Assembly: GCA_900548115.1 (NCBI GenBank)
Contig: URJL01000005.1
Coordinates: 3,239 to 67,238, forward strand
Direction: 5' to 3'
Origin: an uncultured Eubacteriales bacterium
Lineage (GTDB): Bacteria > Bacillota > Clostridia > Oscillospirales > CAG-382
Length of the DNA stretch: 64,000 bases
The notes beneath the pieces are model-generated. The model saw only the letters and a list, made by a program, of their open reading frames with translations, was not told the origin of the DNA and searched no databases. Position 1 is the stretch's first letter. Each line of letters begins with the position of its first letter. Position numbers and translations under genes: made by a program. This document shows, in pieces, positions 33,611-42,883 of the stretch.

Positions 33611-34834
33611 ATGGACGTTTGTTTGAAAGACCGAATCACAATCGGAGAAAAAACGTTTCCGAACCGTATGGTATATCAGCCGATGGAGGGCTGTGACTGC
33701 AACACCGACGGAAGCCCGAGCGAGAGGACGGAAAAAAAGTATCTTGCCGAGGCGGCGGGAGGCGCGGGAACGATCTGGTTTGAGGCGTGCGCCGTCTGTC
33801 CCGAGGGAAGGACCGGTGTGCGGCAGATGAGAATCACCGAAGAAAATCTTCCGTCCTTCCGCGTCCTTTTGGAAAAGGTCCGCGCCGTCGCAAAGGAAAA
33901 ATGCGGCATCCGCCCGATCTGCATTTTACAGCTTACGCATTCGGGGCGGCAGAGCATTCATCCGATGATCGTTTACCGTCATCCGATCTACGAGGAAAAA
34001 CGCCCCGTTACCGACGGGGCGATCGTGACCGACGAATATCTCGACACCCTTCCCGCGCTTTACAAAAAAGCGGCGCTTCTTGCCGCACGGGCGGGCTTTG
34101 ACGGGGTGGACGTAAAATCCTGTCACGGCTATCTTTTACAGGAGCTTCTCTCAGCGTTCACTCGCCCGGGACGCTACGGCGGCAGCTTTGAAAACCGCAC
34201 GCGCCTTTATTTCGAATGCCTTCGCGCTGTGAAAGAGGCGCTTCCGAAGGACATGCTTCTCACGGCAAGGCTCAGCGTTTCGGACATGATTCCCAAGCCC
34301 TACGGCTTCGGCACCGACGAGAAAGGAAACCTCGATCTTACCGAACCCGATCGCCTGATCGAAAAAATGCACAAAGAGGGCATTTCGATCCTCAACGTGA
34401 CGGTTGGAAATCCGTATTACAATCCGCACGTCAACCGTCCGTTCCGCAAAGGACCGTATACGCCGCCCGAGCGTGCCGAAACGGGGCTTTTGCGCTTCGA
34501 GGCCATCGAAAAGCACTTAAAAGAACGCTTTCCTACGCTTTATGTCGTGGCGTCGGGGCTTTCGTATTACCGCGAGGATTTGTTTGTCCGCTCGGAAAAA
34601 TTGCTTTCCGACGGCATGTGCGATTTTGTCGGCTTCGGGCGGATGAGCCTTGCTTATCCGAACGTTTACCGCGATTACGAAAACGGCTGTTTTTCGCCCA
34701 AAAAGTGCTGCATCTCCTGCTCGCGCTGCACCGAGCTTATGCGTCACGGCTGTATTTCGGGCTGTGCCGTCTTTAATTCTTACTATAAAAAGCTGTATGA
34801 GGAGGCTGTATTATGCAAAAAGTCGCCGTCGTGA
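33611..34834 (+). CDS. NADH:flavin oxidoreductase / old yellow enzyme family
   Basis: A 407-residue FMN-dependent TIM-barrel enzyme. It has FPNRMVYQPMEGCD at the FMN end, ILQLTHSGRQS, and GFDGVDVKSCHGYLLQELLS with GRYGGSFENRTRLYFECL. The C-terminal end has CCISCSRCTELMRHG, a cysteine cluster like the [4Fe-4S] motif of the 2,4-dienoyl-CoA reductase subgroup, but without the FAD/NAD domains of that group; a partner may supply electrons. Reduction of an activated C=C bond, or flavin-dependent oxidation, is likely. The ATG follows AGGAGAAAA. First gene of a five-gene cassette, overlapping the next by 22 bases. Confidence 0.88.
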   Translation: MDVCLKDRITIGEKTFPNRMVYQPMEGCDCNTDGSPSERTEKKYLAEAAGGAGTIWFEACAVCPEGRTGVRQMRITEENLPSFRVLLEKVRAVAKEKCGIRPICILQLTHSGRQSIHPMIVYRHPIYEEKRPVTDGAIVTDEYLDTLPALYKKAALLAARAGFDGVDVKSCHGYLLQELLSAFTRPGRYGGSFENRTRLYFECLRAVKEALPKDMLLTARLSVSDMIPKPYGFGTDEKGNLDLTEPDRLIEKMHKEGISILNVTVGNPYYNPHVNRPFRKGPYTPPERAETGLLRFEAIEKHLKERFPTLYVVASGLSYYREDLFVRSEKLLSDGMCDFVGFGRMSLAYPNVYRDYENGCFSPKKCCISCSRCTELMRHGCISGCAVFNSYYKKLYEEAVLCKKSPS

Positions 34835-35547
34835 CCGGCTCGCGCCGCGGTATCGGCAAAGGAATTGCCGACGCCTTAAAAAACGAGGGGTATCTTGTCG
34901 TCTATTCCGCCCGCACGGAGGATTCAAAGCTTGAAAACTACTGCCCGTGCGATATATCCGACGAACGCGACCGTGAGGCGCTTTTGCAGTTTGCCTGCCG
35001 CTTTACGGGGCGCGTCGATCTTTTGGTCAACAACGCCGGCGTCGCGTGCGAAAAGCGGCTGGACATTCTCGAGACCACCGAGGAAAGCTTCGACCGCCTT
35101 CTTCGCATCAACACGAAGGGCACTTTCTTCATGTGCCGTCTTTTTGCGCGGCATATGATCGAACAAAAGCAAAAGGACGCGGAGTATGTGCCGCGCATCG
35201 TCAACATTTCATCGGTCTCGGCATACACCTCGAGCGTCAGCCGCGGGGAATACTGCATTTCCAAAGCGGGCATTTCCATGGTAACAAAGCTATTTGCCGA
35301 CCGCCTTGCGGAATACGGAATTCCCGTTTTTGAGGTGCGCCCCGGCATTATCGCCACCGACATGACCGAGTGCGTAAAGGAAAAATACGACCGCATGATC
35401 TCGGAGGAGGGCATAACGCCCATCCGCCGCTGGGGAACGCCCGAGGACGTGGCAAACTGCGTTCTTGCGGCGGCAGGCGGACTTTTGGATTTCGGAACGG
35501 GAACGGTGCTGAACGCCGACGGCGGATTCCACATCCGCAGACTGTGA
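34813..35547 (+). CDS. Short-chain dehydrogenase/reductase
   Basis: A 244-residue SDR close to 3-oxoacyl-ACP reductases. It has the cofactor motif VVTGSRRGIGKGIADAL, LLVNNAGVAC, the catalytic Ser in VNISSVSAYTSS, and YCISKAG with the Tyr-x3-Lys pair. VRPGIIATDM and the C-terminal NADGGF are also typical. It would oxidise or reduce a secondary alcohol or ketone with NAD(P). It begins inside the 3' end of the flavin oxidoreductase gene, after a GAGGAGG site, so the two are translationally coupled. Confidence 0.92.
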   Translation: MQKVAVVTGSRRGIGKGIADALKNEGYLVVYSARTEDSKLENYCPCDISDERDREALLQFACRFTGRVDLLVNNAGVACEKRLDILETTEESFDRLLRINTKGTFFMCRLFARHMIEQKQKDAEYVPRIVNISSVSAYTSSVSRGEYCISKAGISMVTKLFADRLAEYGIPVFEVRPGIIATDMTECVKEKYDRMISEEGITPIRRWGTPEDVANCVLAAAGGLLDFGTGTVLNADGGFHIRRL

Positions 35548-35556
35548 GGGAAAAAC

Positions 35557-37488
35557 GTGAACAAAAAAATTACGGTGCGGGAGGCGGCATACGACGCGGT
35601 GGTCGTCGGCTCGGGCATTGCGGGCTATCAATGCGCCGACGAGCTTTTGCGGGGCGGGATGAAAAACATTGCCCTGTATACCGAAAATCGCCTTTTCGGC
35701 ACCTCCCGCAACACGGGAAGCGACAAGCAGACCTATTATAAAATGTCGCTTGCGGGCGATGAGGGCGATTCGGTTCTGCTTACGGCAAAGACGCTTTACG
35801 ACGGCGGCGGAATGGACGGAGACATTGCCCTCTCTCTTGCGGCGTGTTCGGTCGAATGCTTTTTGAAGCTTGCCCTTTCGGGCGTTGATTTTCCCAAAAA
35901 CGAATACGGCGAATACGTCGGCTACCGCACCGATCACGACCCGTTTTGCCGCGCAAGCTCGGTCGGACCGTACACCTCGACGCGCATGACCGAAGCTTTG
36001 GAAAAGAGTGCGCTCGCGCGCGGGCTTTCCGTCTGCGAGAACAGGCGGGTCGTTCGCCTGTTGGTGAGCGAAAACAAGCTTGTCGGGCTTTTGGCGCTTT
36101 GCACCGACGAAACGCAAGACGAAAACGAAATTGTTCTCGAAAAGATCAAAACGCCGCGCGTTCTGCTTGCAACGGGGGGACCGGCGGGCATGTATGCCGA
36201 CAGCGTTTATCCGACGTCGCAAAGCGGCGGCTCGTCGCTTGCCCTTACGGCAGGAGCGGAATTTTCCAACCTTTGCGAGGGACAGTTCGGGCTTGCTTCG
36301 ACCGATTTTCGCTGGAACGTCTCGGGAAGCTATCAGCAGGTCTTGCCCCGTTACATTTCAGTGGACGAAAGCGGCGTCGAGCGCGAGTTTTTGCGCGAGC
36401 ATTTCGAAAACGACTCCGAAATGCTGAAAAGAATCTTCAAAAAGGGCTACGAATGGCCCTTTGACCGCCGAAAAAGCGGCGGCTCGTCGAAGATCGACCT
36501 GCTCGTTTACCGTGAGAGCGTGACGCTCGGACGGCGCGTTTATCTCGATTTCCGCCGCAACCCGAGCGGGCTTGAAAACGGCTTCTCAGCGGCGGGAGAA
36601 GAAGCGGAAGAATATCTTCGGAATTCCGACGCGCTTCGCGCCACTCCCATCGCGCGCCTTTATGCCATGAATCCCGGCGCGGCGCAGCTGTATCTCGAGC
36701 ACGGGATCGACCTTCAAAAAGTGCCGCTCCGCATTGCCGTCTGCGCACAGCACTGCAACGGCGGCATTCATACCGACGCCAATTGGGAAACGTCGGTCGC
36801 GGGTCTTTATGCAGCGGGCGAGGCGGCGGGAAGCTTCGGCATGTTCCGCCCCGGCGGCTCCGCGCTCAACGACTGTATGGTCGGCGGACTCCGCGCGGCG
36901 CAAAAAATGCTGCGGCGGGAGGAAAAAATCTCCGATGCGGCGTTTTGCGACGCCGCCGAACGGGCGATCTTCGATCTTTCTTTTCTCTTTGACCGACTTT
37001 TTTCGGAAAACGCGCGGGAAAAGGCACTGTCCGAAGCGCTCCTTCGCGCACGCCGCCGCATGAGCCGCGCCTTCGGCTTTTTGCGGGATCTTGCCGAGAT
37101 GAAAAAGGCCCGCGGCGAGATCGAAGAAGACATAGCGGCGCTGCCTGAGCTTCGCATAGCAAACGAGAGAGCGCTTTCGCTTTACTTCAAGCTTGAGGAT
37201 ACGCTGAAAACACAGCTTGCGACGGCGCACAGCATGATCTTCTGCGCCGAGCGCTTCGGCGCGCGGGGCGCGGCGTATGTCTGCGACGGGGCGTTCGAAA
37301 ACGAGCTTTTACCGCGCGGCGGAGAGGATCAAAAAATCATTTTAAAGAAAGAAAACGGTTCTTTTTCGGTGTGCGCCGTGCCGACAAGGCCGATCCCTTC
37401 GCGCAATTTGTGGTTTGAAAGTGTGTGGAAAAGCTATCGGGAGAGCCGAATCGAGAACGACAAAAACAAGGAGGAAAAAAGCGAATGA
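35557..37488 (+). CDS. FAD-dependent oxidoreductase, fumarate reductase/succinate dehydrogenase flavoprotein type
   Basis: A 643-residue flavoprotein. The FAD-binding N-terminus is AVVVGSGIAGYQCADELL, followed by RLFGTSRNTGSDKQTYYKMS. The LLATGGPAGMYADSVYPTSQ stretch and the GLYAAGEAAGSFGMFRPGGS region are typical of the fumarate reductase/aspartate oxidase superfamily. The C-terminal helical domain is present. The expected substrate Arg/His set could not be confirmed, so the reaction is unknown. It starts at a GTG after GAGGGA and overlaps the next gene by 4 bases. Confidence 0.85.
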   Translation: MNKKITVREAAYDAVVVGSGIAGYQCADELLRGGMKNIALYTENRLFGTSRNTGSDKQTYYKMSLAGDEGDSVLLTAKTLYDGGGMDGDIALSLAACSVECFLKLALSGVDFPKNEYGEYVGYRTDHDPFCRASSVGPYTSTRMTEALEKSALARGLSVCENRRVVRLLVSENKLVGLLALCTDETQDENEIVLEKIKTPRVLLATGGPAGMYADSVYPTSQSGGSSLALTAGAEFSNLCEGQFGLASTDFRWNVSGSYQQVLPRYISVDESGVEREFLREHFENDSEMLKRIFKKGYEWPFDRRKSGGSSKIDLLVYRESVTLGRRVYLDFRRNPSGLENGFSAAGEEAEEYLRNSDALRATPIARLYAMNPGAAQLYLEHGIDLQKVPLRIAVCAQHCNGGIHTDANWETSVAGLYAAGEAAGSFGMFRPGGSALNDCMVGGLRAAQKMLRREEKISDAAFCDAAERAIFDLSFLFDRLFSENAREKALSEALLRARRRMSRAFGFLRDLAEMKKARGEIEEDIAALPELRIANERALSLYFKLEDTLKTQLATAHSMIFCAERFGARGAAYVCDGAFENELLPRGGEDQKIILKKENGSFSVCAVPTRPIPSRNLWFESVWKSYRESRIENDKNKEEKSE

Positions 37489-38489
37489 AAACGAGCATTT
37501 TTTTGGGAGACGCGCGTGTTTTCCGGATCTATCACGGCGACTGCTTTGCCGCTTTGCAAAAAGAAGCCGATCTTGAACCGACTTTGTATACAAAAGACGA
37601 CGTTTTAAAAGACCCGCAAGCCTTTTCGAAGGTCGAAACCATTTTTACGACGTGGGGAATGCCCGCCTTTACGGAAGAGGAAATCCGAAACGCCTTTCCG
37701 TCGCTGAAGGCGGTCTATTACGCTGCGGGCAGCGTCCGCTATTTTGCCGCACCGTTCCTTTCCTGCGGCGTGCGGGTGCATTCCGCATGGGCTGCCAACG
37801 CCGTTCCCGTGGCGGAATGCACGACGGCGCAGATTCTTCTTGCGAACAAAGGATTCTTTAAAAGCTGCCGCCTTTGCTCGAAGGAGCGCGCCCTGCGCGA
37901 CGAGGCGAAGCGGTATGCCGAAGAAAAGAGCGGAAATTTTGACGCGAGCGTCGGCATTATCGGCGCGGGCATGATCGGCAAGATGGTCATCCGTGCGCTG
38001 AAGTCTTACGATCTTAAAGTCTTAGCATACGATAAATTTCTTTCAAAAGAGGAGCTTGCGGCGCTCGGTGCGGAAAAAGTGACGCTTGACGCGCTGTTTT
38101 CGCGCTGCGATACGATCTCCAATCATATCGCCAACCTTCCCGAAACGGTGGGCATGCTTCGTTACGAGCATTTTTCCCGCATGAAGAAAAACGCGACCTT
38201 TATCAACACGGGAAGAGGCGCGCAGGTGGTCGAAGAAGACCTTTTGCGTGCGCTTATCGAAGAGCCCGACCGCACGGCGATATTGGACGTGACCGATCCC
38301 GAGCCGCCGCTTGAAGAAAGCCGGCTTTACGGTCTTCAAAACGTCTTTTTGACGCCGCACATTGCCGGCTCGAGCGGAAACGAGGTTCGCCGCATGGGCG
38401 AATATATGCTTGAGGAATATCGCCGCGGGGCGCGAAACGAGCGTTTTCTTTACGAAGTCACGCCCAAAATGCTTGAGACCATGGCGTGA
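37485..38489 (+). CDS. D-isomer-specific 2-hydroxyacid dehydrogenase family protein
   Basis: A 334-residue NAD-dependent dehydrogenase. It has the Rossmann motif VGIIGAGMIGKMVIRAL, the catalytic Arg in INTGRGAQVVEEDLL, the Glu/Asp region ILDVTDPEPPLEE, and the His in TPHIAGSSGNEVRRMG. The length is normal for the family. An open frame extends 60 bases upstream, but AAGGAGG lies directly before the ATG at 37485. In this cassette it could reduce or oxidise a 2-hydroxy acid made by the preceding enzymes. Confidence 0.9.
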   Translation: MKTSIFLGDARVFRIYHGDCFAALQKEADLEPTLYTKDDVLKDPQAFSKVETIFTTWGMPAFTEEEIRNAFPSLKAVYYAAGSVRYFAAPFLSCGVRVHSAWAANAVPVAECTTAQILLANKGFFKSCRLCSKERALRDEAKRYAEEKSGNFDASVGIIGAGMIGKMVIRALKSYDLKVLAYDKFLSKEELAALGAEKVTLDALFSRCDTISNHIANLPETVGMLRYEHFSRMKKNATFINTGRGAQVVEEDLLRALIEEPDRTAILDVTDPEPPLEESRLYGLQNVFLTPHIAGSSGNEVRRMGEYMLEEYRRGARNERFLYEVTPKMLETMA

Positions 38490-38504
38490 AACGGAGGGTA
38501 AAAC

Positions 38505-39263
38505 ATGAATCCGAACGAAAATCGCGCGGGACTTGTCTCGATCTCGTTCCGCGGCAAAACACCGAGCGAAATTCTTGCGGCGTGTAAAGATGCCCGCCTT
38601 ACGGCGATCGAATGGGGCGGCGACGTTCATGTTCCGCACGGTGACAAAAAAAACGCACGCGCGGTGCGGGATAAGACCGAAAAAGCGGGACTTTCGATAT
38701 CCGAATACGGCTCGTATTATCACATCGGCGACGGAAACGAAAAGCTGTTTGACGACGTGCTTCTCTCCGCCGAAGCATTAAAAACCGACTGTATTCGCGT
38801 TTGGGCGGGAAAGAACATTCCGTCAGCGGAGTATCCGACGCAGGATTACCGTGCCGCCGTCGCCGATGCAAGACGCATTTGCGCGCTTGCCGGAGATAAG
38901 ACCGTCGCGCTCGAATGCCATCCGTTCAGCCTGACCGACGAATATCACGCGGCACAGCGCTTTCTTTCGGATGTCGGGTGCGACAATCTGAAAATGTTCT
39001 GGCAGCCGAATCAGTACCGAAGCGAGGAATATAATGTTGAAGCCGCCCGCGCGCTTTTGCCGCATATCGTCCGCGTACACGTTTTTTCGTGGAGCGCGAC
39101 CGAGCGCTTCCCGCTGGAACACGGAAAAGAGGCATGGCGGCGATACTTGGATGTTCTCTCCGCAAAGCCGCTTTTCTATATGCTCGAATTTATGCCCGAC
39201 GACCGTATCGAATCGCTCCCGCACGAGACGCAGACGCTGAGAGATTGGCTGGAGCTGCAATAA
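38505..39263 (+). CDS. Sugar phosphate isomerase/epimerase (TIM-barrel, AP endonuclease 2 family)
   Basis: A 252-residue xylose-isomerase-like TIM-barrel protein. It has LTAIEWGGDVHVPHG, ISEYGSYYHIGDGN, DCIRVWAGKNIPS, VALECHPFSLTDEYHAA and VRVHVFSWSATERFPLEHGKE. The acidic and His residues along the barrel ends would hold a divalent metal. The family includes isomerases, epimerases and dehydratases of sugars and cyclitols. It is the last gene of the cassette, 15 bases after the dehydrogenase, and is followed by a terminator. Confidence 0.87.
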   Translation: MNPNENRAGLVSISFRGKTPSEILAACKDARLTAIEWGGDVHVPHGDKKNARAVRDKTEKAGLSISEYGSYYHIGDGNEKLFDDVLLSAEALKTDCIRVWAGKNIPSAEYPTQDYRAAVADARRICALAGDKTVALECHPFSLTDEYHAAQRFLSDVGCDNLKMFWQPNQYRSEEYNVEAARALLPHIVRVHVFSWSATERFPLEHGKEAWRRYLDVLSAKPLFYMLEFMPDDRIESLPHETQTLRDWLELQ

Positions 39264-39284
39264 GAAACGCAAAATCGAACAAGT

Positions 39285-39314
39285 GAAAATCCCCTCCGAA
39301 CGGAGGGGATTTTC
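39285..39314 (+). terminator. Bidirectional intrinsic terminator
   Basis: Perfect arms GAAAATCCCCTCCG and CGGAGGGGATTTTC, followed by CTTTATTTTTATT, close the redox cassette and sit 9 bases from the stop of the convergent YcdB-SLH gene. Confidence 0.8.
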
Positions 39315-39322
39315 CTTTATTT

Positions 39323-41815
39323 TTATTGATCCGAATTTGCCAAAACCGCCGCGTAAACAAGCTTTGCCGCCTCGGCGCGGGTCACCGTATCGTCGGGACG
39401 GAAGGTAAGCGTTCCCTTATCGCCGTCGATGATCGAAAGTCCGTAGGCAATGGCAAGATAGCCGATATCCTCTTCTTTGATCAGCGGGTTATCGGAAAAT
39501 TCGGTGCGGTAAATGCCGGAAATCTTTGCCGCGCGCGAAAGATTCATCGCGTCGATGATCTCCTTGACCGCCGTAAGGCGCGTCACGCTTTCGGTCTCGG
39601 GCGTTTTTTCGTTTCGCGAATAGCGATAATACAATCCCGCGCGGGAAAGCATCGTCGAAAACTCCTCCGACGTGATCTTCTCATCGGGGCGGAAAGTGCT
39701 TTCGCGCGAAAGGATTCCGACACGCGCCAGCTTTTCGATGTAATCCTTTGCCCAGTGCGAATCAATGTCGGTAAAGTCGCCCTGCGGAATTTCCTCGATC
39801 ACGCTTCCGTTATACGTCACTTTTTTGCCCGTGAGCGCGCCGATATAAGTGCGGGGGTCTTTCGGCGAATAAACGGGGCGCGCCGTAACGGTGCGGGAAT
39901 AGAGATCGGACGTGCCGTAGTAGAAATTGACGGCGGAAACGGGGTCGACGCCGTAATATTCGGCGCAAAGCGAAATAAGACCGTCAAAATCGGCGGCGGC
40001 AAGGTATTCGTTCACCTTCGCCTTATCCAGCTCCGGAGCCAGCTCGGAAACGATTTCTTCTGCCTTATTCGGACTCTTTTTAAGGCGCAGGATCAGATTT
40101 TTCAGCTTATCGCCGTCGCTCTTTTCGATCGTGCCGTAAAAGTATTCGGTATAATCCTCATAGTAAAGTTCGACGTCGGAAAGGTCGAAATACAAATCGA
40201 ATGCCTTTTCTTCGGTGATCGCGTCGCGGGGCGACTCGAAAACAAGATCGTTCGTCCACGCCGTCGAGAAGCGTGAAATTTTTCCCGTAATGCCGTCGAC
40301 CGTGCCGCAAATGTAATCGGCGTTGTAATCCAGTCCCTCGTTCACGCGGACAAAGCGATACCCGTATGCGCCGTAGGTGCGGTCGGTTACCGTGCCGTTT
40401 TCGTCGTAAGCCACAAAGATCGTGTTTTCGTCATACAGCTCCGAACGGCGGGTAAGATCAAAATAATCGGTATTTTGCTTTGCAAAATCCGCAAGGACTT
40501 TTTCGCAGTCGCTCTCGCTGTATTGCTTCTTCGGAACGTCAAGCCCGTTCTTCTCGTAATACCATGCGTCGTGCAGATCGGAATCAAAGCGAAGAACGCG
40601 TCCCGTTTTCGCGTCAACCGTGGCGCTTGCCGAAACATAATCGTAATAATCGGGGCTGTCCGCATCGCGCTCGGGCATGGTAAAACGGATATTCCACGTA
40701 AAGTTGTCGTCGCCTTCGTTCTGCGGCACATAATATCGGCTGTGCGAGAATCCGCGCGAAAGGCTCGCTTCGACAACGCTCAGGCGGATATCGAGGTACA
40801 AAGCGGGGTTATCGGTGATCTTCTTTATCGCTTCTTCCTTGGTTATAAGACCGGAAAGTTCCGAAAGCCCCGCCAGCTCCTCTTCGGTCAGGGTGTATTC
40901 GACCTCCGCTTCCGCCGCATCGGCTTTTGCCGTATCATTGGAAAACGACCCGCCCGAACCGCCGCCGACGGGACTCCACGAAGAACGGGTGGTATAAACC
41001 TCGCCCGTTACCGCGTCGATCGAAAGATTCGTTCCCGACGGGCGGTAAACGAGAACCGCTTTTTCCTCGACCGTGCCGTCGTCGTTGTAGGTGCGGTTGG
41101 TTGTGTACGAAAGCTCCATTTTCAGCGTTCCGCGAAGGATTTCCTTCGCCTTTTCCGCCGTTATGGGGTTTTCGACGCTTCGAACGACGGTGTCGTAATT
41201 GTATGTAACGTCACATCTTGTGACCTCGCCCGTCAACGCGTCGACAGCAACATCGGCGCTCTGAAAAGGATCCGAAAGACCGTTTTCGGTACGCAAAAAG
41301 CTGAAAGAATAGGTCGGGCGCGATATTCCCGAAGCGTCGCTTGCCGACGATAAGGCAAAATGCGCGTCGGGCGCAAGGCGGGAAAGAAAGCTCTTTGCCG
41401 TTTCGATATATTCTTCCTTTGCCTTTTCGGGAAAAGCGAAGGGCTCGTCGCAGCGTGCGGAATCGTAAAGGCTGTACGAAATAAGATTGCCCTTTTCGTC
41501 ACACGAAACACGCACGCTTTTGTCTCCGTCGGGGCTGCTCCAGGTCAGCGACCACGAAGCGTCGGAATATGGGCTTCCTCCGGTATAATCCCAACGGAAG
41601 TCGGTGCATTCCGTCGGAACCGAAAGGCGGGGTTTTATAATCTTTATAACAGTCTCAAGCGCTTCGGTCGTCGGCTCGTCGTTTTTTTTCGATACGGGGT
41701 TTTCCGCGATCAAAAGCGTGTCGCGGCTCACATCGGTTGCCGATACACTCATCGGCACGGCGGAAAGACTTATAAGTCCCGCCATAAGACACAGGGCAAA
41801 GCGGTTCTTTTTCAT
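39323..41815 (-). CDS. Secreted YcdB/YcdC-type (PepSY-like) protein with C-terminal SLH domains
   Basis: An 830-residue surface protein. A signal peptide (about 1-26, ends PMSVSA) is followed by a series of domains with recurring motifs such as VDALTGEVTRCDVTY, IDAVTGEVYTT, VDAKTGRVLRFDSDL and VDGITGKISRFST, the pattern of PepSY/YcdB repeats. Two SLH domains close the protein (TDIDSHWAKDYIEKLARVGI near 690, and IGYLAIAYGLSIIDGD with FRPDDTVTRAEAAKL at the end), anchoring it to secondary cell-wall polymer. The ATG follows AAAGGAGA. Function is unknown; PepSY domains often inhibit peptidases. Confidence 0.85.
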   Translation of the reverse strand: MKKNRFALCLMAGLISLSAVPMSVSATDVSRDTLLIAENPVSKKNDEPTTEALETVIKIIKPRLSVPTECTDFRWDYTGGSPYSDASWSLTWSSPDGDKSVRVSCDEKGNLISYSLYDSARCDEPFAFPEKAKEEYIETAKSFLSRLAPDAHFALSSASDASGISRPTYSFSFLRTENGLSDPFQSADVAVDALTGEVTRCDVTYNYDTVVRSVENPITAEKAKEILRGTLKMELSYTTNRTYNDDGTVEEKAVLVYRPSGTNLSIDAVTGEVYTTRSSWSPVGGGSGGSFSNDTAKADAAEAEVEYTLTEEELAGLSELSGLITKEEAIKKITDNPALYLDIRLSVVEASLSRGFSHSRYYVPQNEGDDNFTWNIRFTMPERDADSPDYYDYVSASATVDAKTGRVLRFDSDLHDAWYYEKNGLDVPKKQYSESDCEKVLADFAKQNTDYFDLTRRSELYDENTIFVAYDENGTVTDRTYGAYGYRFVRVNEGLDYNADYICGTVDGITGKISRFSTAWTNDLVFESPRDAITEEKAFDLYFDLSDVELYYEDYTEYFYGTIEKSDGDKLKNLILRLKKSPNKAEEIVSELAPELDKAKVNEYLAAADFDGLISLCAEYYGVDPVSAVNFYYGTSDLYSRTVTARPVYSPKDPRTYIGALTGKKVTYNGSVIEEIPQGDFTDIDSHWAKDYIEKLARVGILSRESTFRPDEKITSEEFSTMLSRAGLYYRYSRNEKTPETESVTRLTAVKEIIDAMNLSRAAKISGIYRTEFSDNPLIKEEDIGYLAIAYGLSIIDGDKGTLTFRPDDTVTRAEAAKLVYAAVLANSDQ

Positions 41816-41870
41816 ATTGTCGTCTCCTTTATGGTATTGAATTTACTCTTACGTCCTTTAGGACGAAAAA

Positions 41871-41890
41871 ACAGGGAAAAAGTTCCCTGT
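41871..41890 (-). terminator. Intrinsic terminator of rlmA
   Basis: On the minus strand, ACAGGGAA/TTCCCTGT is followed by TTTTTTC, 69 bases after the rlmA stop. A second small hairpin (CGTCC/GGACG, 41852-41865) lies between it and the next gene. Confidence 0.7.
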
Positions 41891-41958
41891 CTGACCGTAT
41901 CGTAAACATTGTTTTATGACGCGAAACGACTTCGTTCGCTTCCGCCTCGCGAAGATCC

Positions 41959-42771
41959 TTACGCTTTTCGATACACACCGATGCGAAAGGAAAGCTCGGT
42001 TTCGAGCCGCTCCAAGCCTTGCAGCTTCTCGCCGTCGCTTTTCGAGGTCTTCCAATAGTACGGCGTCATGGCGAAAAGGTCGCGGATGGCGCCGCCGTGT
42101 ACGGTCACGGTATAATCGCACGTGATCTCGTCGATCTTTCGAAAGCCTTTATATTCGCGGTGCTTTTCGGGATTGTCGTAAGGGGTGTCGTAAAGCGCCT
42201 TTTTCAGCCCCGAAAGATGGCGCGGACCGGGTCCCGCGACGAAAAAGAAGCCGCCGTTTTTTAACACGCGCGCCGTTTCCTCCTCGGCGATCGGTGCGAA
42301 AACCGAAATTGCCGCGTCGGCGATTCCGTCAAACAGCGGGAGCGCAAAAAGACTGCACACGGCATAGCGGCAGGGGTTTTCCTTGCCCTTTTCACATTTT
42401 GCCGCCGTTTTCACGGCGTTTTTCGAAAGATCGACGCCGAAAAGCGACGCTTGCGGAAAGCTTTCCCGCAAAACGCGAAGATAGTATCCTTCCCCGCTTC
42501 CGCAGTCGATCAATACCGAAAGGGACGGAGTGTATTTTTGCACCGCTCCCGCCAGCGCGTCGGCAAAGGGACGGTAATAACCCTCGGAAAGAAAGCGGTG
42601 TCGGCTTTGCGACATTTCCTTGTCGTCGCCGCTCTCGCTTTTTCCGAGCGCAAGATTCAAATATCCTTCGCGCGAAAGGTCGAAGGTGTGGTTTTGCGGA
42701 CAGCGAAAGCCGTTTTCGCAGAAAGCAAGCGTCCCGCCGCAGACGGGACAGCGATACGAAAGGAAAAACAT
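41959..42771 (-). CDS. rlmA: 23S rRNA (guanine-N1) methyltransferase, RlmA type
   Basis: A 270-residue protein. The N-terminal zinc finger reads RCPVCGGTLAFCENGFRCPQ followed by NHTFDLSREGYLNLAL, which is diagnostic of the RlmA family (methylation of G745 or G748 in 23S rRNA hairpin 35). The SAM site is LIDCGSGEGYYLRVL, and ISVFAPIAEEETARVLKNGG follows. The ATG at 42771 has AGGAAAGG upstream; the frame stays open to 42849, but no ribosome site lies there. It is read away from spoVAC. Confidence 0.9.
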   Translation of the reverse strand: MFFLSYRCPVCGGTLAFCENGFRCPQNHTFDLSREGYLNLALGKSESGDDKEMSQSRHRFLSEGYYRPFADALAGAVQKYTPSLSVLIDCGSGEGYYLRVLRESFPQASLFGVDLSKNAVKTAAKCEKGKENPCRYAVCSLFALPLFDGIADAAISVFAPIAEEETARVLKNGGFFFVAGPGPRHLSGLKKALYDTPYDNPEKHREYKGFRKIDEITCDYTVTVHGGAIRDLFAMTPYYWKTSKSDGEKLQGLERLETELSFRIGVYRKA

Positions 42772-42823
42772 AAAAACCTTTCCTCGATTCAAAAGTGTCG
42801 GAGCATACAAAAAACCGCGCAAA

Positions 42824-42853
42824 GTATGAAAAGCAAACGCTTCGGGCATACTG
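42824..42853 (+). promoter_or_regulatory. Possible sigma-G promoter of spoVAC
   Basis: GTATG (42824-42828) and CATACTG (42847-42853) are 18 bases apart. They match the forespore sigma-G pattern (GHATR, 18 bases, CATNHTA) with one mismatch in the last base. spoVA operons are sigma-G dependent in B. subtilis. The start codon lies 31 bases downstream. Confidence 0.45.
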
Positions 42854-42883
42854 ATACGGGAAAAAATTTACGGAGGAAAAACC

